Shown: positions 1 to 12,109 of the stretch, piece after piece | How positions within the stretch are numbered: the stretch's first letter is position 1 | How the letters are laid out: each line of letters starts with the position of its first letter | Assembly (NCBI RefSeq): GCF_029211185.1 | Contig: NZ_JARGDO010000023.1 | Coordinates: 1-57,894 of the forward strand | From: Tessaracoccus caeni | GTDB taxonomy: Bacteria > Actinomycetota > Actinomycetes > Propionibacteriales > Propionibacteriaceae | Length of the DNA stretch: 57,894 nt | Direction: 5' to 3' | Program-made: the position numbers and the translations under genes | The notes under the pieces: generated by a model | Seen by the model: the letters and a program-made list of their open reading frames with translations, nothing else | Told to the model about the DNA's origin: nothing | Database searches by the model: none

Positions 1-2
1 TG

Positions 3-164
3 ATCACCACGATCTGGCACATGGCCACCAACGGCACCTACTACCAAGACCCCGGCACCGACTACCACGACCGGCAAAACCCCAACCGCACACGCCAACG
101 ACTGATCAAAGCCCTCAACACCCTCGGATACGACGTCACCCTCACCCTCAAAGAAGCCGCCTAA
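3..164 (+). CDS. IS110-family transposase, C-terminal end only (truncated by window edge)
   Basis: An open frame enters from the left edge and encodes about 53 residues before a TAA stop. It contains the IWHM, YYQDPG and DYHDR motifs and ends LGYDVTLTLKEAA. The aromatic IWH, a YQD-G-DY segment and a closing LGY-VTL are typical of the C-terminus of IS110/IS116/IS902 transposases, which are DEDD-type enzymes that recombine with a serine-containing C-terminal domain and an element-encoded RNA. Only the tail is visible, so activity cannot be judged. Codons here are rich in ACC/CAC and unlike the neighbouring chromosomal genes, which agrees with a mobile origin. The end of the element lies somewhere before the palindromic repeats that start near 194. 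Confidence 0.75.
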   Translation: MTTIWHMATNGTYYQDPGTDYHDRQNPNRTRQRLIKALNTLGYDVTLTLKEAA

Positions 165-193
165 CCCCCACACCAACAGACCATCTTCGTAAC

Positions 194-276
194 AGGCTCG
201 TTCCTCGCACCTCAAAGAGCGTGACCACCCACGCTCTCTGAGGTGCGACGAGCTCTGCGAGGAGCCTCGAAGAGAC
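194..276. repeat. Two neighbouring copies of the dispersed CTCTTTGAGGTGCG palindrome
   Basis: The first copy (194-221) ends CGCACCTCAAAGAGCG. The second (232-276) begins CGCTCTCTGAGGTGCG and ends GAGCCTCGAAGAGAC in the opposite orientation. Both belong to a repeat family found at about a dozen places in this window, always between genes or at gene ends. The rest of 165-367 holds no recognisable gene. Confidence 0.7.
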
Positions 277-323
277 CCAACGCGAGTTTTTGGCTGGGAC
301 TGTTGCCAGGTCGCCGGTGGCCT

Positions 324-360
324 CTTTTCGAGACGCTGGTGCTCGAACCTCAAAGAGCCG
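324..360. repeat. Degenerate copy of the dispersed palindrome
   Basis: CTTTTCGAG at the left and CTCAAAGAGCC at the right match the two conserved ends, with a shorter and altered middle. It lies just beyond the stop codon of the VOC gene on the minus strand and may act as its hairpin terminator. Confidence 0.5.
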
Positions 361-367
361 AGGACGT

Positions 368-1297
368 CTAGAAGTCGGCGATGATGAGCTTCTTCATCTC
401 CAGCATGCGTTCGAAGGCGTTCGGGCGAGCCATGAGTTCGCCCATGTTCTCGGGGACGATCTGCCAGCTGACGCCGTAGCGGTCCTTCAGCCAGCCGCAC
501 TGCTCCGCCTCTGGGACCGCGGACAAGGCATCCCAGAGGCGGTCGATTTCGGCCTGGTCCTCGCACTGCACTTCTAGTGAGACGCCTTCGGAGAAGAGGA
601 AGGCGTGGTCAGCGCCGAAGTCGGTGGCCATGAACCATTGGTCGGCAATGCTGAACTCGCCGTAGGCAAGCGCCTCCGCGCTGGCCGGGCCGGTGGGGGT
701 GCCGTACGGGAAGCGGTTGCCGACGGCGGCGCCACCCGGCACCGAGGAGAAGAGGGACACGTAGAAGTCGGCGGCCTCTGCCGCCTTGTCCTGCGCCGGT
801 CCGCCGAACATTAGGGCGGGGACGACGAAGGGGCGGGGATCGCCGGCGGGATCGGTGAGCATGAGTTGCCAGTTCACGCCGTACCGGTCCTCGACCCAGC
901 CGTAGCGTTTGGCGAACGGATACTCGTCGACATCCATCCGCACCACGCCGTCGACGACGAGCGCGTCCCAGGTGGCATCCAGGCTCGCTCGCGCGGTGGC
1001 CTCGGGGTCGGGTCCGTCGAAGCGCGACGGATCGAAGTTGAGCATGAAGGAGATCGCTGGAGTGGGGCGGAACTCGCCGCCAGCATTGATGAGCGTCATC
1101 TTGGTGCCGGCCACCCATACGGTGACGGTGAGCGGTTGCCCAGCCAGCGGCTCTTGGAAGTCGAGCAAGCCCTGATCGGGATAGCGGGACTCCACCTCGT
1201 AGCTGGTCGCCGGTAGCGAGGCGGCGTAGAAGCGCCCCATCTCCTCGGCGTTCCCGATGCTCCAGATATTCGGCACGATCCTCTGAGTGATGGTCAT
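368..1297 (-). CDS. VOC (glyoxalase/PhnB-like) family protein with two tandem domains
   Basis: The 309-residue cytoplasmic protein consists of two similar halves, each like the PhnB/3-demethylubiquinone-9 3-methyltransferase-like VOC fold (PF06983 type). The first half spans about residues 1-155 and carries FRPTPAISFMLNF and RYGVNWQLML. The second spans about 160-309 and carries DQWFMATDFG and RYGVSWQIVP. The repeated DRYGV-WQ-- motif near the end of each half shows the internal duplication. A GGGAG sequence stands 6-7 nt before the ATG on the minus strand. Many such proteins are of unknown function; some bind metals or resistance substrates. The gene stands alone between repeats, so context gives no clue to the substrate. 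Confidence 0.85.
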   Translation of the reverse strand: MTITQRIVPNIWSIGNAEEMGRFYAASLPATSYEVESRYPDQGLLDFQEPLAGQPLTVTVWVAGTKMTLINAGGEFRPTPAISFMLNFDPSRFDGPDPEATARASLDATWDALVVDGVVRMDVDEYPFAKRYGWVEDRYGVNWQLMLTDPAGDPRPFVVPALMFGGPAQDKAAEAADFYVSLFSSVPGGAAVGNRFPYGTPTGPASAEALAYGEFSIADQWFMATDFGADHAFLFSEGVSLEVQCEDQAEIDRLWDALSAVPEAEQCGWLKDRYGVSWQIVPENMGELMARPNAFERMLEMKKLIIADF

Positions 1298-1407
1298 GGC
1301 GGTCTCCCTTCCGCGTCCCAGTATTCGCCTTGACCAGGTTCACGGTCTGACCTTTTCCCTATATCTGCCCGGGGGAGCGGTAACCAAGCATCGCTAGAGT
1401 GCTTGGC

Positions 1408-2070
1408 ATGACGGAGGTGTGGCGGCTGCTCGGAGATGCGCTGGCGCTGAATACCGGTGCGTTCAGCGGGGTGGACGCGACCGCCGCCGCGATGCTGCCG
1501 GCTGCGCTGGGCGTTGCTGCCATCGCCGCGGTCTCGACGGTGCTGGGTCACGTCGCGGTGTTGCTGCTCAACCGCATCCGTGGGGGCAGGCTTTTGGTGA
1601 GTCTGGTGCTGAGCATCCTCGCGTTCACGGGGTTGCAGGTGGTGGAGGCGCTGGTCACCTGGGGCGTGGGCTCGCTGGCGACGCGCAACCTCCTGCCGCT
1701 GATGCCGCTGGTAGTCGTCGCACTCACGGCCACCGCGCCTCTCGCCTTCAACTTCCTCACCGCCATCCCGCACTTCGGGATGTTGATCGGCAGGGTGCTG
1801 CAGGGATGGTCGGTACTCGTGCTGGTGACGGGAATCCGGCTGGCCTACGGGGCCGGGCTCTGGGCGTCGGTGGCCTTCGTGCTGGCGGGCTGGCTTACCA
1901 TCCAGCTGCTCTCTCGCCTGCTGAACCGGCCGATCGCCTGGATCTCTTCACGGCTCTGGACCCTGGCAACCGGCACCCCCACCATGGTCACGGCCGACGA
2001 CATCCTGGCCGGCATGCCGCTCATCCCGGTGACACACCCCGTCCCGTCGGTCGGAGGTGGGCGCGCATGA
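1408..2070 (+). CDS. Multi-pass membrane protein of unknown function
   Basis: The 220-residue protein is strongly hydrophobic, with about five or six predicted membrane segments around residues 24-45, 58-80, 86-108, 120-140 and 145-165. It ends in a hydrophilic tail of roughly 45 residues. I recognise no named family. The ATG at 1408 is preferred over the in-frame GTG at 1399. Neither has a clear Shine-Dalgarno sequence, so translation could be near-leaderless. The stop overlaps the start of the next gene as ATGA, so the two are translationally coupled. The partner carries an alpha/beta-hydrolase motif, which suggests the pair works together at the membrane. Confidence 0.6.
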   Translation: MTEVWRLLGDALALNTGAFSGVDATAAAMLPAALGVAAIAAVSTVLGHVAVLLLNRIRGGRLLVSLVLSILAFTGLQVVEALVTWGVGSLATRNLLPLMPLVVVALTATAPLAFNFLTAIPHFGMLIGRVLQGWSVLVLVTGIRLAYGAGLWASVAFVLAGWLTIQLLSRLLNRPIAWISSRLWTLATGTPTMVTADDILAGMPLIPVTHPVPSVGGGRA

Positions 2071-2996
2071 GCTGGATCCTGACGACGGTGCTGCTGGTGG
2101 TTGTCGGCTTCGTGCTGGTCTCGCCGCTGGAGTCGCTGCGCTGGTGGTCGAACAAGGGGGAGCAGGAGGTGCGCTCGTCCTTCGAGTTGCTCCCTCCTCC
2201 CGACGCCGGCGACTCGTCGGCGACGCAGTTCGCCGTCTATCTCTCGGGCATCGGCGTGCTGGCAGGAGACGAACTCGCCAACCGTGAGCAGGCCTTCCTA
2301 CAGGGCCTCGAGGACGAGGTGCCGGGGTTGGTCGTCGTGGCCGATGTCTTCCCTTACGCGGTCGACAACCGTGGACTCACCCAGCGCGCCACCATGTGGT
2401 TGTGGCGGATGCTGGATCGGATCCGTCGGCGCTGGCCCTTCAACCCCCTGCCGTTCCTGATCCAGTTGCGCAACGTTTCCCAGGTGCTGGTATCGGCAGA
2501 TCGACGCTACGGCCCCACCCAGAGCATCGGTCTGGCGCAGGAGATCTGGCGTTCCCTGCAGCGTCATGGCTACCGGTTCGGTAGCGGCGTGCCCGTGACC
2601 ATCGTCGGCTACTCCGGTGGTGGCCAGATGGGACTTGGTGCGGGGTGGTTCCTCGCCGGACTCGGGATTCCCGTCTCCTTGATCTCCATCGGTGGCGTGT
2701 TCGGCGACGATCCAGGCCTCGACCGGATGGGTCACGTCTGGGATCTCTACGGTGCGAAAGACCGAGTGCGGTGGCTCGGTCCCATCGCGTTTCCAGGCCG
2801 CTGGCCGACCGCCCCGCTGTCCCGGTGGGGCCGAGCGAAGCAGGAGGGTCGCGTGACCCAGAGGGTGATCGGCACCATGAAGCACGACGGCGCCGATGCG
2901 TACTTCGGTCGTCGCAGGACCGGGGCCGATGGTGGTGCCCACGCCGACGTCACCCGCGAGGCGGTCGTCGAGGTCCTGAGTGCGGCCGGTCGTTGA
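2067..2996 (+). CDS. Membrane-anchored alpha/beta-hydrolase-like protein
   Basis: The 309-residue protein starts with one N-terminal hydrophobic segment (about residues 3-22), probably a signal anchor, followed by a soluble domain. At about residues 176-190 it has VPVTIVGYSGGGQMG, a strand followed by a GYSGG nucleophile elbow (Gly-x-Ser-x-Gly) typical of alpha/beta hydrolases. A DLYGAKDRV segment and a late HADV segment could supply the acid and histidine, but this is not certain. The substrate is unknown. The gene overlaps its membrane-protein partner by 4 nt. Its TGA stop lies inside the first arm of a dispersed palindrome (CGTTGAGGTGCG), so the last residues may be derived from the repeat. 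Confidence 0.65.
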   Translation: MSWILTTVLLVVVGFVLVSPLESLRWWSNKGEQEVRSSFELLPPPDAGDSSATQFAVYLSGIGVLAGDELANREQAFLQGLEDEVPGLVVVADVFPYAVDNRGLTQRATMWLWRMLDRIRRRWPFNPLPFLIQLRNVSQVLVSADRRYGPTQSIGLAQEIWRSLQRHGYRFGSGVPVTIVGYSGGGQMGLGAGWFLAGLGIPVSLISIGGVFGDDPGLDRMGHVWDLYGAKDRVRWLGPIAFPGRWPTAPLSRWGRAKQEGRVTQRVIGTMKHDGADAYFGRRRTGADGGAHADVTREAVVEVLSAAGR

Positions 2997-3028
2997 GGTG
3001 CGAGCGCCAGCGAGCCTCGAAGCGACCC
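2991..3028. repeat. Dispersed palindrome copy that contains the stop codon of the hydrolase-like gene
   Basis: CGTTGAGGTGCGAG pairs imperfectly with GAGCCTCGAAGCGACC across a very short middle. The TGA of TTGAGG is the stop codon of the gene to the left. Confidence 0.65.
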
Positions 3029-3070
3029 GGCCGGCGGCTGGGAGACAGTCTCTGCCCAATGTCGCGTTCC

Positions 3071-3112
3071 TTTCGAGGCTCGGCCGCGGGCGGCCTCGCG
3101 CCTCAAGGAGCG
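3071..3112. repeat. Dispersed palindrome copy, reverse orientation
   Basis: It begins TTTCGAGGCTCGGCCGC and ends GCCTCGCGCCTCAAGGAGCG. Read on the minus strand, the CCTTGAGG arm supplies the TGA stop of the DUF488 gene. The GCCGCGGGCGGC centre can form a strong stem. Confidence 0.7.
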
Positions 3113-3456
3113 TGGTGGGCTAGGTAATCCTGGAGGACCAGGGCGTGGTTGACGGCTGGGTCGTGGGCTGCGTAGAGCAGGGTGAGACGGTTGTGGCCGG
3201 CCGCCTGGTGCAACAGAGCCGCTGGGGCGTCGCTTGCCTCGAGTTCGGCGCGGTAGCGCTGGGCGAACTCGTCGAAGCGATCTGGGTCGTGGTTCCACCA
3301 GGTGCGGAGGTCAGGGGAGGGAGCTACGTCCTTGTCCCAGAGGTCGAGGGCAGCCTTCTCCTTGGACACGCCCCTCGGCCACAGCCTGTCCACCAGCACG
3401 CGGAACCCGTCGTCCGCGTCAGGCTCCTCGTAGATGCGCTTGATCTGGATGTGCAT
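3103..3456 (-). CDS. DUF488 family protein (YeaO-like)
   Basis: The small cytoplasmic protein has 117 residues. It carries the family signature DRLWPRGVSKEKA near residues 23-35, followed by LWDKDVAPSPDLRTWW and HDPDRFDEFAQRY. This pattern (RVLVDRLWPRG, then a W-K-APS-LR-WF-H motif) is typical of DUF488/YeaO proteins of about 115-120 residues, so the gene is full length. The biochemical role of the family is not established. The gene ends inside a dispersed palindrome, which provides its TGA. Upstream lies a VapC-type toxin gene on the same strand, 25 nt away. Confidence 0.85.
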   Translation of the reverse strand: MHIQIKRIYEEPDADDGFRVLVDRLWPRGVSKEKAALDLWDKDVAPSPDLRTWWNHDPDRFDEFAQRYRAELEASDAPAALLHQAAGHNRLTLLYAAHDPAVNHALVLQDYLAHHAP

Positions 3457-3481
3457 GTCTCCACGGTAGAACTGCGGCGGG

Positions 3482-3907
3482 TCAGGTGCCGGCGAAGGGA
3501 TTGTCGATTTTCACTCCACGGATCGTGGCACCTGCATTGAGATCCTCGGTGAGAAGCCGGCTGCAACCAGCCCGGACCGACGCTTCGACGATCAGGGCAT
3601 CCCAGTAGGACAACTGGTGAGTGATCGAGGTCTCGATCCCGGCCGCCACCAGACCGGCGTCCGTGGGAACCGTCACCAGTTCACCGAGCTGTGTGATGGC
3701 GCGGGAGGCATCGATCGGGTCCAGCGGTTTGGGCAGTTTTCGGGTCACGGTGACGTAGAACTCGCTCAGCACCTGGGCGCTGAGACACAGCTCAAGGTCT
3801 GGATTCAGCAGGATCTCTTGCGCCTTCTGTCTCTTCTCGACCGATGCCTTCGCGTGGTCAAAGGCGTAGACGACGATGTTGGTGTCCAGGAAGACGCGCT
3901 CAGTCAT
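3482..3907 (-). CDS. vapC: VapC-type toxin, PIN-domain ribonuclease
   Basis: The 141-residue protein has the four acidic residues expected of a PIN nuclease: D8 in FLDTN, E49 in LSEFYV, D103 in YWDAL and D122 in TEDLN. PIN toxins cleave RNA using Mg2+ bound by these residues and are held inactive by the cognate antitoxin. The ATG at 3907 is chosen over an upstream extension because it overlaps the antitoxin stop by 8 nt, a usual vapBC arrangement, and the PIN fold starts directly after it. The RNA target cannot be predicted. Confidence 0.88.
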   Translation of the reverse strand: MTERVFLDTNIVVYAFDHAKASVEKRQKAQEILLNPDLELCLSAQVLSEFYVTVTRKLPKPLDPIDASRAITQLGELVTVPTDAGLVAAGIETSITHQLSYWDALIVEASVRAGCSRLLTEDLNAGATIRGVKIDNPFAGT

Positions 3908-4127
3908 AGAGCTCGTCCCGGCCCCACGATTGTCCCTCACTAGAGGACTCAGAGGCCTGAGCCAGCTCGACTAAGCGCTTCCGGGCGTCCAGCTGTGCGA
4001 CGCTCCCATCGGCGTAGTCGCCGAGGAAGCGACGCACGACGGCGTTGACCGAGGTGCCCCGCTCGACCGCTCGGAGCCTGGCGCGTCGCAGCGTCTCATC
4101 GTCGATGGTCAAGGTGAGGTTCGTCAT
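3900..4127 (-). CDS. vapB: VapB-type antitoxin, ribbon-helix-helix
   Basis: The 75-residue protein starts [20 protein letters not shown], the beta-strand plus helix of a ribbon-helix-helix DNA-binding domain. The second helix is [12 protein letters not shown]. The acidic, serine-rich C-terminus (about residues 55-75) would wrap the toxin. It is the first gene of the pair and most likely represses its own promoter in the 4128-4150 region. The start has little upstream sequence before the divergent efp leader. Confidence 0.85.
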   Translation of the reverse strand: MTNLTLTIDDETLRRARLRAVERGTSVNAVVRRFLGDYADGSVAQLDARKRLVELAQASESSSEGQSWGRDELYD

Positions 4128-4301
4128 GAGCTAAGTGTACTCGTGTTACGCGGGCCTTTGGCAGTCCCGCAGCCGGGGGCTTGTGCACGGAGGGGTGTCT
4201 GGGAGCGGCCATTCCGCTGGGTTATGCGTGAGGCCCGAGGTTCGGTAGACTCCCCGGTTGGCCGGACAGTGCCCGCGAACCTCGACTCAGGAGAGAAAAC
4301 G

Positions 4302-4865
4302 ATGGCGTCAACCAACGATCTCAAGAACGGCATGGTGCTGGACCTGGACGGTCAGCTGTGGCAGGTGCTGTGGTTCCAGCACCACAAGCCGGGCAAGGGC
4401 AACACCGTCGTGCGCTCGAAGCTGAAGAACGTGCTTTCCGGCAAGATCATCGACAAGACCTTCAACTCCGACACCAAGGTCGACACTGCCACCGTCGATC
4501 GTCGCGAGATGCAGTACCTCTACATGGACGGCGAGTCCTACGTCTTCATGGACAACGAGACCTACGACCAGATCATGATCTCCCCGGAGGTCATCGGTGA
4601 CGCCAAGGACTACATGCTGGAGAACCAGAACGCGATCGTCGCCACCCACGAGGGCAACCCGCTGTTCATCGATCTGCCGGCCTCCGTCGAGCTGGAGATC
4701 ACCTACACCGAGCCGGGCCTGCAGGGCGACCGCTCCACCGGCGGCACCAAGCCCGCGACGCTGGAGACCGGCAAGGTCATCCAGGTTCCCTTGTTCATTA
4801 CCAACGGCGAGCGTGTCAAGGTCGACACCCGCGACGGTTCTTACCTGGGGCGCGTCTCCTCCTGA
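4302..4865 (+). CDS. efp: Elongation factor P
   Basis: The 187-residue protein relieves ribosome stalling at polyproline stretches. It has the usual three domains: KOW-like (about 1-65), a central OB fold (about 66-128) and a C-terminal OB fold (about 129-187, with [15 protein letters not shown]). The tip of domain I reads KPGKGNT, with the potentially modified lysine at position 32. No modification enzyme gene is nearby. The ATG at 4302 follows CAGGAGAG at good spacing; in-frame sequence further upstream lacks EF-P similarity and is leader. The stop and the nusB start overlap as TGATG. Confidence 0.97.
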   Translation: MASTNDLKNGMVLDLDGQLWQVLWFQHHKPGKGNTVVRSKLKNVLSGKIIDKTFNSDTKVDTATVDRREMQYLYMDGESYVFMDNETYDQIMISPEVIGDAKDYMLENQNAIVATHEGNPLFIDLPASVELEITYTEPGLQGDRSTGGTKPATLETGKVIQVPLFITNGERVKVDTRDGSYLGRVSS

Positions 4866-5293
4866 TGACGGAGAAGCGCCGCTACACCACCACTCAGACG
4901 AAGGCCCGCAAGGCGGCCCTGGACATCCTGTACCAGGCCGAACTTCGCGGTGCCTCGCTGAGTGAGACGATCTCGGAGCAGCACTCGCTGGCCGAGAACG
5001 AGCCCCGTCCCCTCACCAAGACGATCCTGCAGGGCATCCTCGAGCACGGCTCCGACATCGACCGACGCATTTCCGAGTCGCTCGACCGCAGCTGGACGCT
5101 GGAGCGGATGAACAACATCGACCGCAACCTTGCCCGGATCGCCGTGTTTGAGATGGACTACACGGACACCCCCGATCCAGCCATCATTTCCCAAGCCGTG
5201 CTGCTGGCCGGCGAGTACTCCACCGATGATTCGCCCGCATTCCTCAATGGCGTGCTGGCGAAGGCCATGGCCACGAAGCCGAACACGAACTAG
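4865..5293 (+). CDS. nusB: Transcription antitermination factor NusB
   Basis: The 142-residue all-helical protein binds boxA RNA together with NusE/S10 in rRNA antitermination. Signatures are [14 protein letters not shown] near the N-terminus, [29 protein letters not shown] and the closing [14 protein letters not shown], all typical of NusB. The start overlaps the efp stop by one base. In many actinobacteria nusB is followed by pyrR-pyrB-pyrC; here carA follows after only 20 nt. Confidence 0.95.
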   Translation: MTEKRRYTTTQTKARKAALDILYQAELRGASLSETISEQHSLAENEPRPLTKTILQGILEHGSDIDRRISESLDRSWTLERMNNIDRNLARIAVFEMDYTDTPDPAIISQAVLLAGEYSTDDSPAFLNGVLAKAMATKPNTN

Positions 5294-5313
5294 ACGAGAG
5301 GCGCGACGTACGC

Positions 5314-6461
5314 ATGAGTTCCGCGATTTTGGTTGTTGAGGACGGACGCGTATTTCGTGGTCGTTCGTTCGGTGCCGAGGGGGAGACCTTCGGCGAGCTG
5401 GTGTTCTCCACCGGCATGTCGGGCTATCAGGAGACGCTGACCGACCCCAGCTATCGCGGCCAGGTGGTCCTGGCCACCGCGCCGCACATCGGCAACACCG
5501 GTTGGAATGACGAGGACGGCGAGTCCTCGCGCATCTGGGTGGCCGGCTACATCGTGCGCGACCCCGCCCCGCGCCCCTCCAACTGGCGCTCCGCGCGCAG
5601 CCTGGAGGACGAGCTGACCGCGCAGGGCATCGTGGGGATCGCCGACATCGACACCCGCGCGCTCACCCGGCACATCCGCGACATCGGCAGCATGCGCGTG
5701 GGTATCTCGACGCTCACCGACGATCCGGAGGCACTGCTGGCCAAGGTGTTGGAGCAGCCCGGCATGGCGGGCGCCGATCTGGTGGGCGAGGTCACCACGG
5801 CCCTTCCTTATACCGTCGAGCCGATGGGAACCAAGAAGCTCACCGTCGCGGCCCTCGACCTGGGCATCAAGTCGATGACCCCTGCCCAGCTGGCCTCACG
5901 CGGCATCGAGGTACACGTGCTGCCCGCGCACACCACGTTCGAGCAGGTCCAGGAGCTGAACCCGGACGGCGTGTTCTTCTCCAACGGTCCCGGTGACCCC
6001 GCAGCCTCCGTCGGCCCCGTCGAGCTGCTGCGCCAGGTGCTGGACGCGGGCATCCCGTACTTCGGCATCTGCTTCGGCAACCAGCTCTTTGGCCGCGCGC
6101 TGGGCCTCGGCACCTACAAGCTCAAGTTCGGCCACCGCGGCATCAACCAGCCGGTGATCGACCGCACCACCGGCAAGGTGGAGGTGACCGCGCACAACCA
6201 CGGCTTCGCCGTCGACGCGCCGCTGGATCGCGCCACTGAGACTCCTTACGGTGAGGTGACCGTCTCGCACGTCTGCCTCAACGACGACGTGGTGGAGGGC
6301 CTGGAACTGCGCCGCGACGGGAAGCTGGTCGGCTTCTCCGTGCAGTACCACCCCGAGGCCGCCGCCGGCCCCCACGACGCCAACTACCTCTTCGACCGCT
6401 TCGTCGACGTGATGTCGGCCGGCTCTGCTGCTGACGCTGCTTCCACCGGAAAGGACGCCTG

Positions 6462-6462
<1 letters not shown>
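5314..6462 (+). CDS. carA: Carbamoyl-phosphate synthase small subunit (glutaminase)
   Basis: The 382-residue subunit hydrolyses glutamine and feeds ammonia to CarB for carbamoyl phosphate synthesis (pyrimidines and arginine). The N-terminal domain has [20 protein letters not shown]. The C-terminal class I glutamine amidotransferase domain has FFSNGPGDP, the nucleophile loop GICFGNQ (catalytic Cys, in the FGNQ form I associate with actinobacterial CarA rather than LGHQ) and the His-Glu pair in QYHPEA. The ATG at 5314 starts the family N-terminus directly. The stop overlaps the carB start by one base, so the subunits are translationally coupled. Confidence 0.97.
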
Positions 6463-9766
<3,304 letters not shown>

Positions 9767-9770
<4 letters not shown>

Positions 9771-10822
9771 CCTCCCGCGGGACGGTGGCGCTGCGACACG
9801 GCTATCACCTGCTTCGCTCCGGCATGTTCCGGTACGCCGGGGGAGACGCCGAGAAGATCCACGAAACGATGATCCGCTCCTTGGCCAAGGTGCCGGGCCA
9901 CGTCCCGGGCAAGGTGGTCGATCCGGTCCGGGTGGCCGGCATCGACTTCCCCAACCGGGTGGGTCTGGCCGCGGGCCTGGACAAGGACGGGGTGGCGGCG
10001 CGCGCCTGGTCGCGTTTCGGTTTTGGCTTCGCCGAACTGGGCACGGTGACCGGCCAGGCCCAGCCTGGCAACGACCGGCCGCGGCTGTTCCGCGCAGTCG
10101 ACTCCCGCGGCATCGTCAACCGGATGGGCTTCAACAACCGTGGTGCGGCCGCACTGGCGGCGACGCTCGAGGGCTACGGTGTGCGGCGCGGCAACTACGC
10201 CACCGGCATTCCGTTGGGCATCTCGATCGGCAAGACCAAGCTGGTGGGGCTGGGGGAGGCGACGGATGACTACCTGGCCTCGCTGCGGATCCTCGCCCCT
10301 TACGCCGACTACCTCGCCGTCAACGTCTCCAGCCCCAACACGCCCGGGCTGCGCAGCCTGCAAGCGGCCTCCGAGCTGAAGCAGCTCATCGACGCCCTGA
10401 CCACCGCGGCCAAGCAGCGGGCCGGCGTCGACGGCACGCCGGTGCCGATCTTCGTCAAGCTCGCTCCCGACCTGAGCGGTTCCGATCTCACCGAGACCCT
10501 GGCCGCCATCGACGACAGCGACGCCGCGGGGCTGATCGCCACCAACACGACGCTGTCCCGCGACGGCCTGGCACCCCGCGACTCGGCGCTGGCCGTCGAG
10601 GCCGGTGGCCTCAGCGGCGCGCCGCTGACTGCCAAGGCGCTGGCCTTCGTGGAGAGCATCGCCACGGCCACCGAGCTGCCTATCATGGGTGTCGGGGGCA
10701 TCATAACGCCGCGCGACGCGGCCCGCATGTTCGACGCCGGAGCGGTGCTCGTCCAGCTCTATACCGGCTTCATCTACGAAGGCCCGGCTTTGGTGAGAGG
10801 AATCCAACAATGGCAAAGGTGA
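9767..10822 (+). CDS. pyrD: Dihydroorotate dehydrogenase, quinone-dependent (class 2)
   Basis: The 351-residue enzyme oxidises dihydroorotate to orotate with FMN, passing electrons to quinone at the membrane. Class 2 features are an N-terminal helical extension, the FMN segment [29 protein letters not shown] and the serine-type catalytic loop [19 protein letters not shown] lies near the C-terminus. The GTG at 9767 gives a GTGA overlap with the carB stop; an in-frame GTG at 9752 is possible but sits on top of the only GGAG. The end overlaps pyrF by 13 nt. Confidence 0.95.
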
Positions 10823-11631
10823 AGGCGGCGACCTACGCCGAGCGGCTGACGGCCAAGACCTCCGAGCGGGGCAGGCTCTGCGTCGGCATCGACCCCATGC
10901 CCAGCGTGCTGGAGGCCTGGGGAGAGAGCCTCGACGTGGCGGGCCTCGAGCGCGTGGCGCGGGGCATCGTCGAGACGCTGGGCACGACGATCGCGGTGTT
11001 CAAGCCGCAGTCGGCCTTCTTCGAGCCCTACGGCTCGGCCGGCATCGCCGTGCTGGAGCGCGTCATCGACGACATCCGTCAGGCCGGCGCGATCTCGGTG
11101 CTCGACGTGAAGCGCGGCGACATCGGCTCGTCAATGAGCGGCTACGCCGAGGCCTACCTCGGCGACGGCCCGTTGGGCGTGGACGCGATGACCGTCAGCC
11201 CCTACCTGGGCTTCGGTTCGCTGAAGCCGGCGATCAAGCTGGCCGAGGAGAACAAGCGTGGCATCTACGTGCTCGCCCGCACGTCGAACCCGGATGGCAC
11301 CAGCTTGCAGATGGCCAAGAGCTTCGGAGTGTCCGTCGCCCAGACCATCGTCGACGAGGCCGCCCGCGCCAACCAGAAGCGCGACAACCTGGTGGGTCTC
11401 GTGATCGGCGGCACCCACGGCGACATCGGCTGCGAGGTGGACGACTTCAACGGCTCCATCCTGGTGCCGGGGATCGGCGCGCAGGGCGGCAAGATCGAGG
11501 ATCTGCGGGGCTCGTTCGGCCCGGCGGTCGCCCACGTGCTGCCGACGGCGAGCCGCGAGGTGATCGGCGGCGGACAGGGCGAGTTGGAGGAGCGTGCAGC
11601 GCGCCTTCTCGAGGCCATCTCCGCGCTCTGA
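10810..11631 (+). CDS. pyrF: Orotidine 5'-phosphate decarboxylase (type 2 subfamily)
   Basis: The 273-residue TIM-barrel enzyme makes UMP from OMP. The catalytic Asp-Lys-Asp array is in VLDVKRGDIGSS. LCVGIDPMP at the start, FKPQSAFFEPYG, and the long form with GGTHGDIGCEVDD and LVPGIGAQGG mark the larger type 2 enzymes common in actinobacteria. AGAGGA lies just before the ATG at 10810, inside the end of pyrD. It is the last gene of the nusB-car-pyrD-pyrF run. pyrB, pyrC and pyrE are not in the window. Confidence 0.96.
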   Translation: MAKVKAATYAERLTAKTSERGRLCVGIDPMPSVLEAWGESLDVAGLERVARGIVETLGTTIAVFKPQSAFFEPYGSAGIAVLERVIDDIRQAGAISVLDVKRGDIGSSMSGYAEAYLGDGPLGVDAMTVSPYLGFGSLKPAIKLAEENKRGIYVLARTSNPDGTSLQMAKSFGVSVAQTIVDEAARANQKRDNLVGLVIGGTHGDIGCEVDDFNGSILVPGIGAQGGKIEDLRGSFGPAVAHVLPTASREVIGGGQGELEERAARLLEAISAL

Positions 11632-11769
11632 CCCGGCGGGGCGGGGCGCGCTTTCATAACGAAACGGTCGCATCGGCCACCTGTTCGCGGAATTCCCTGC
11701 AGCACCTGCTGACTAGGTTGTATGGTTCCCGCAAGAGGGCGGGGAAGCCCTGTGTCCCAAGGGGTCGAG

Positions 11770-12081
11770 ATGAGTATTCCTCAACTGAGCAGTGAGCAGT
11801 TGGTCGCGGCGCGCGAAGCCGCCACCCAGGCGCGACGCGCCCGGGCCGAGCTGAAGGAAGCGGTGCGCACCGGGCAGGTCGCATTCGTGGCAGCGTTGCA
11901 GAAGGCGACAGGTGACGACGTGTTGTCGCGCATCAAAGTGGTCGACTTGCTGCGCTCGGTGCCGCGGGTCGGTGCCACACGCGCTCAGGAGATCATGGAG
12001 CAGCTGCAGATCGCGCCCAACCGGCGCATCCGCGGGCTCGGCCGGCATCAGATCGAGCGGCTGAGCGAGCAGTTCCAATAG
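11770..12081 (+). CDS. mihF: Integration host factor, actinobacterial type (mIHF)
   Basis: The 103-residue basic DNA-binding protein is unrelated in sequence to enterobacterial IHF. It carries the mIHF signature KVVDLLRSVPRVGATRAQEIMEQL, a helix-two-turn-helix region that binds double-stranded DNA, and RRIRGLGRHQIERL at the end. It is a nucleoid protein that bends DNA and is needed for phage L5-type integration in mycobacteria. The start at 11770 is preferred because family members begin with about 10 residues before the SEQL..AREAA helix; in-frame codons upstream lie in a probable leader. mihF before gmk and rpoZ is a conserved actinobacterial order. Confidence 0.93.
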   Translation: MSIPQLSSEQLVAAREAATQARRARAELKEAVRTGQVAFVAALQKATGDDVLSRIKVVDLLRSVPRVGATRAQEIMEQLQIAPNRRIRGLGRHQIERLSEQFQ

Positions 12082-12109
12082 GCCTCTCCGGTCCAATAGA
12101 GTTCTCTGG

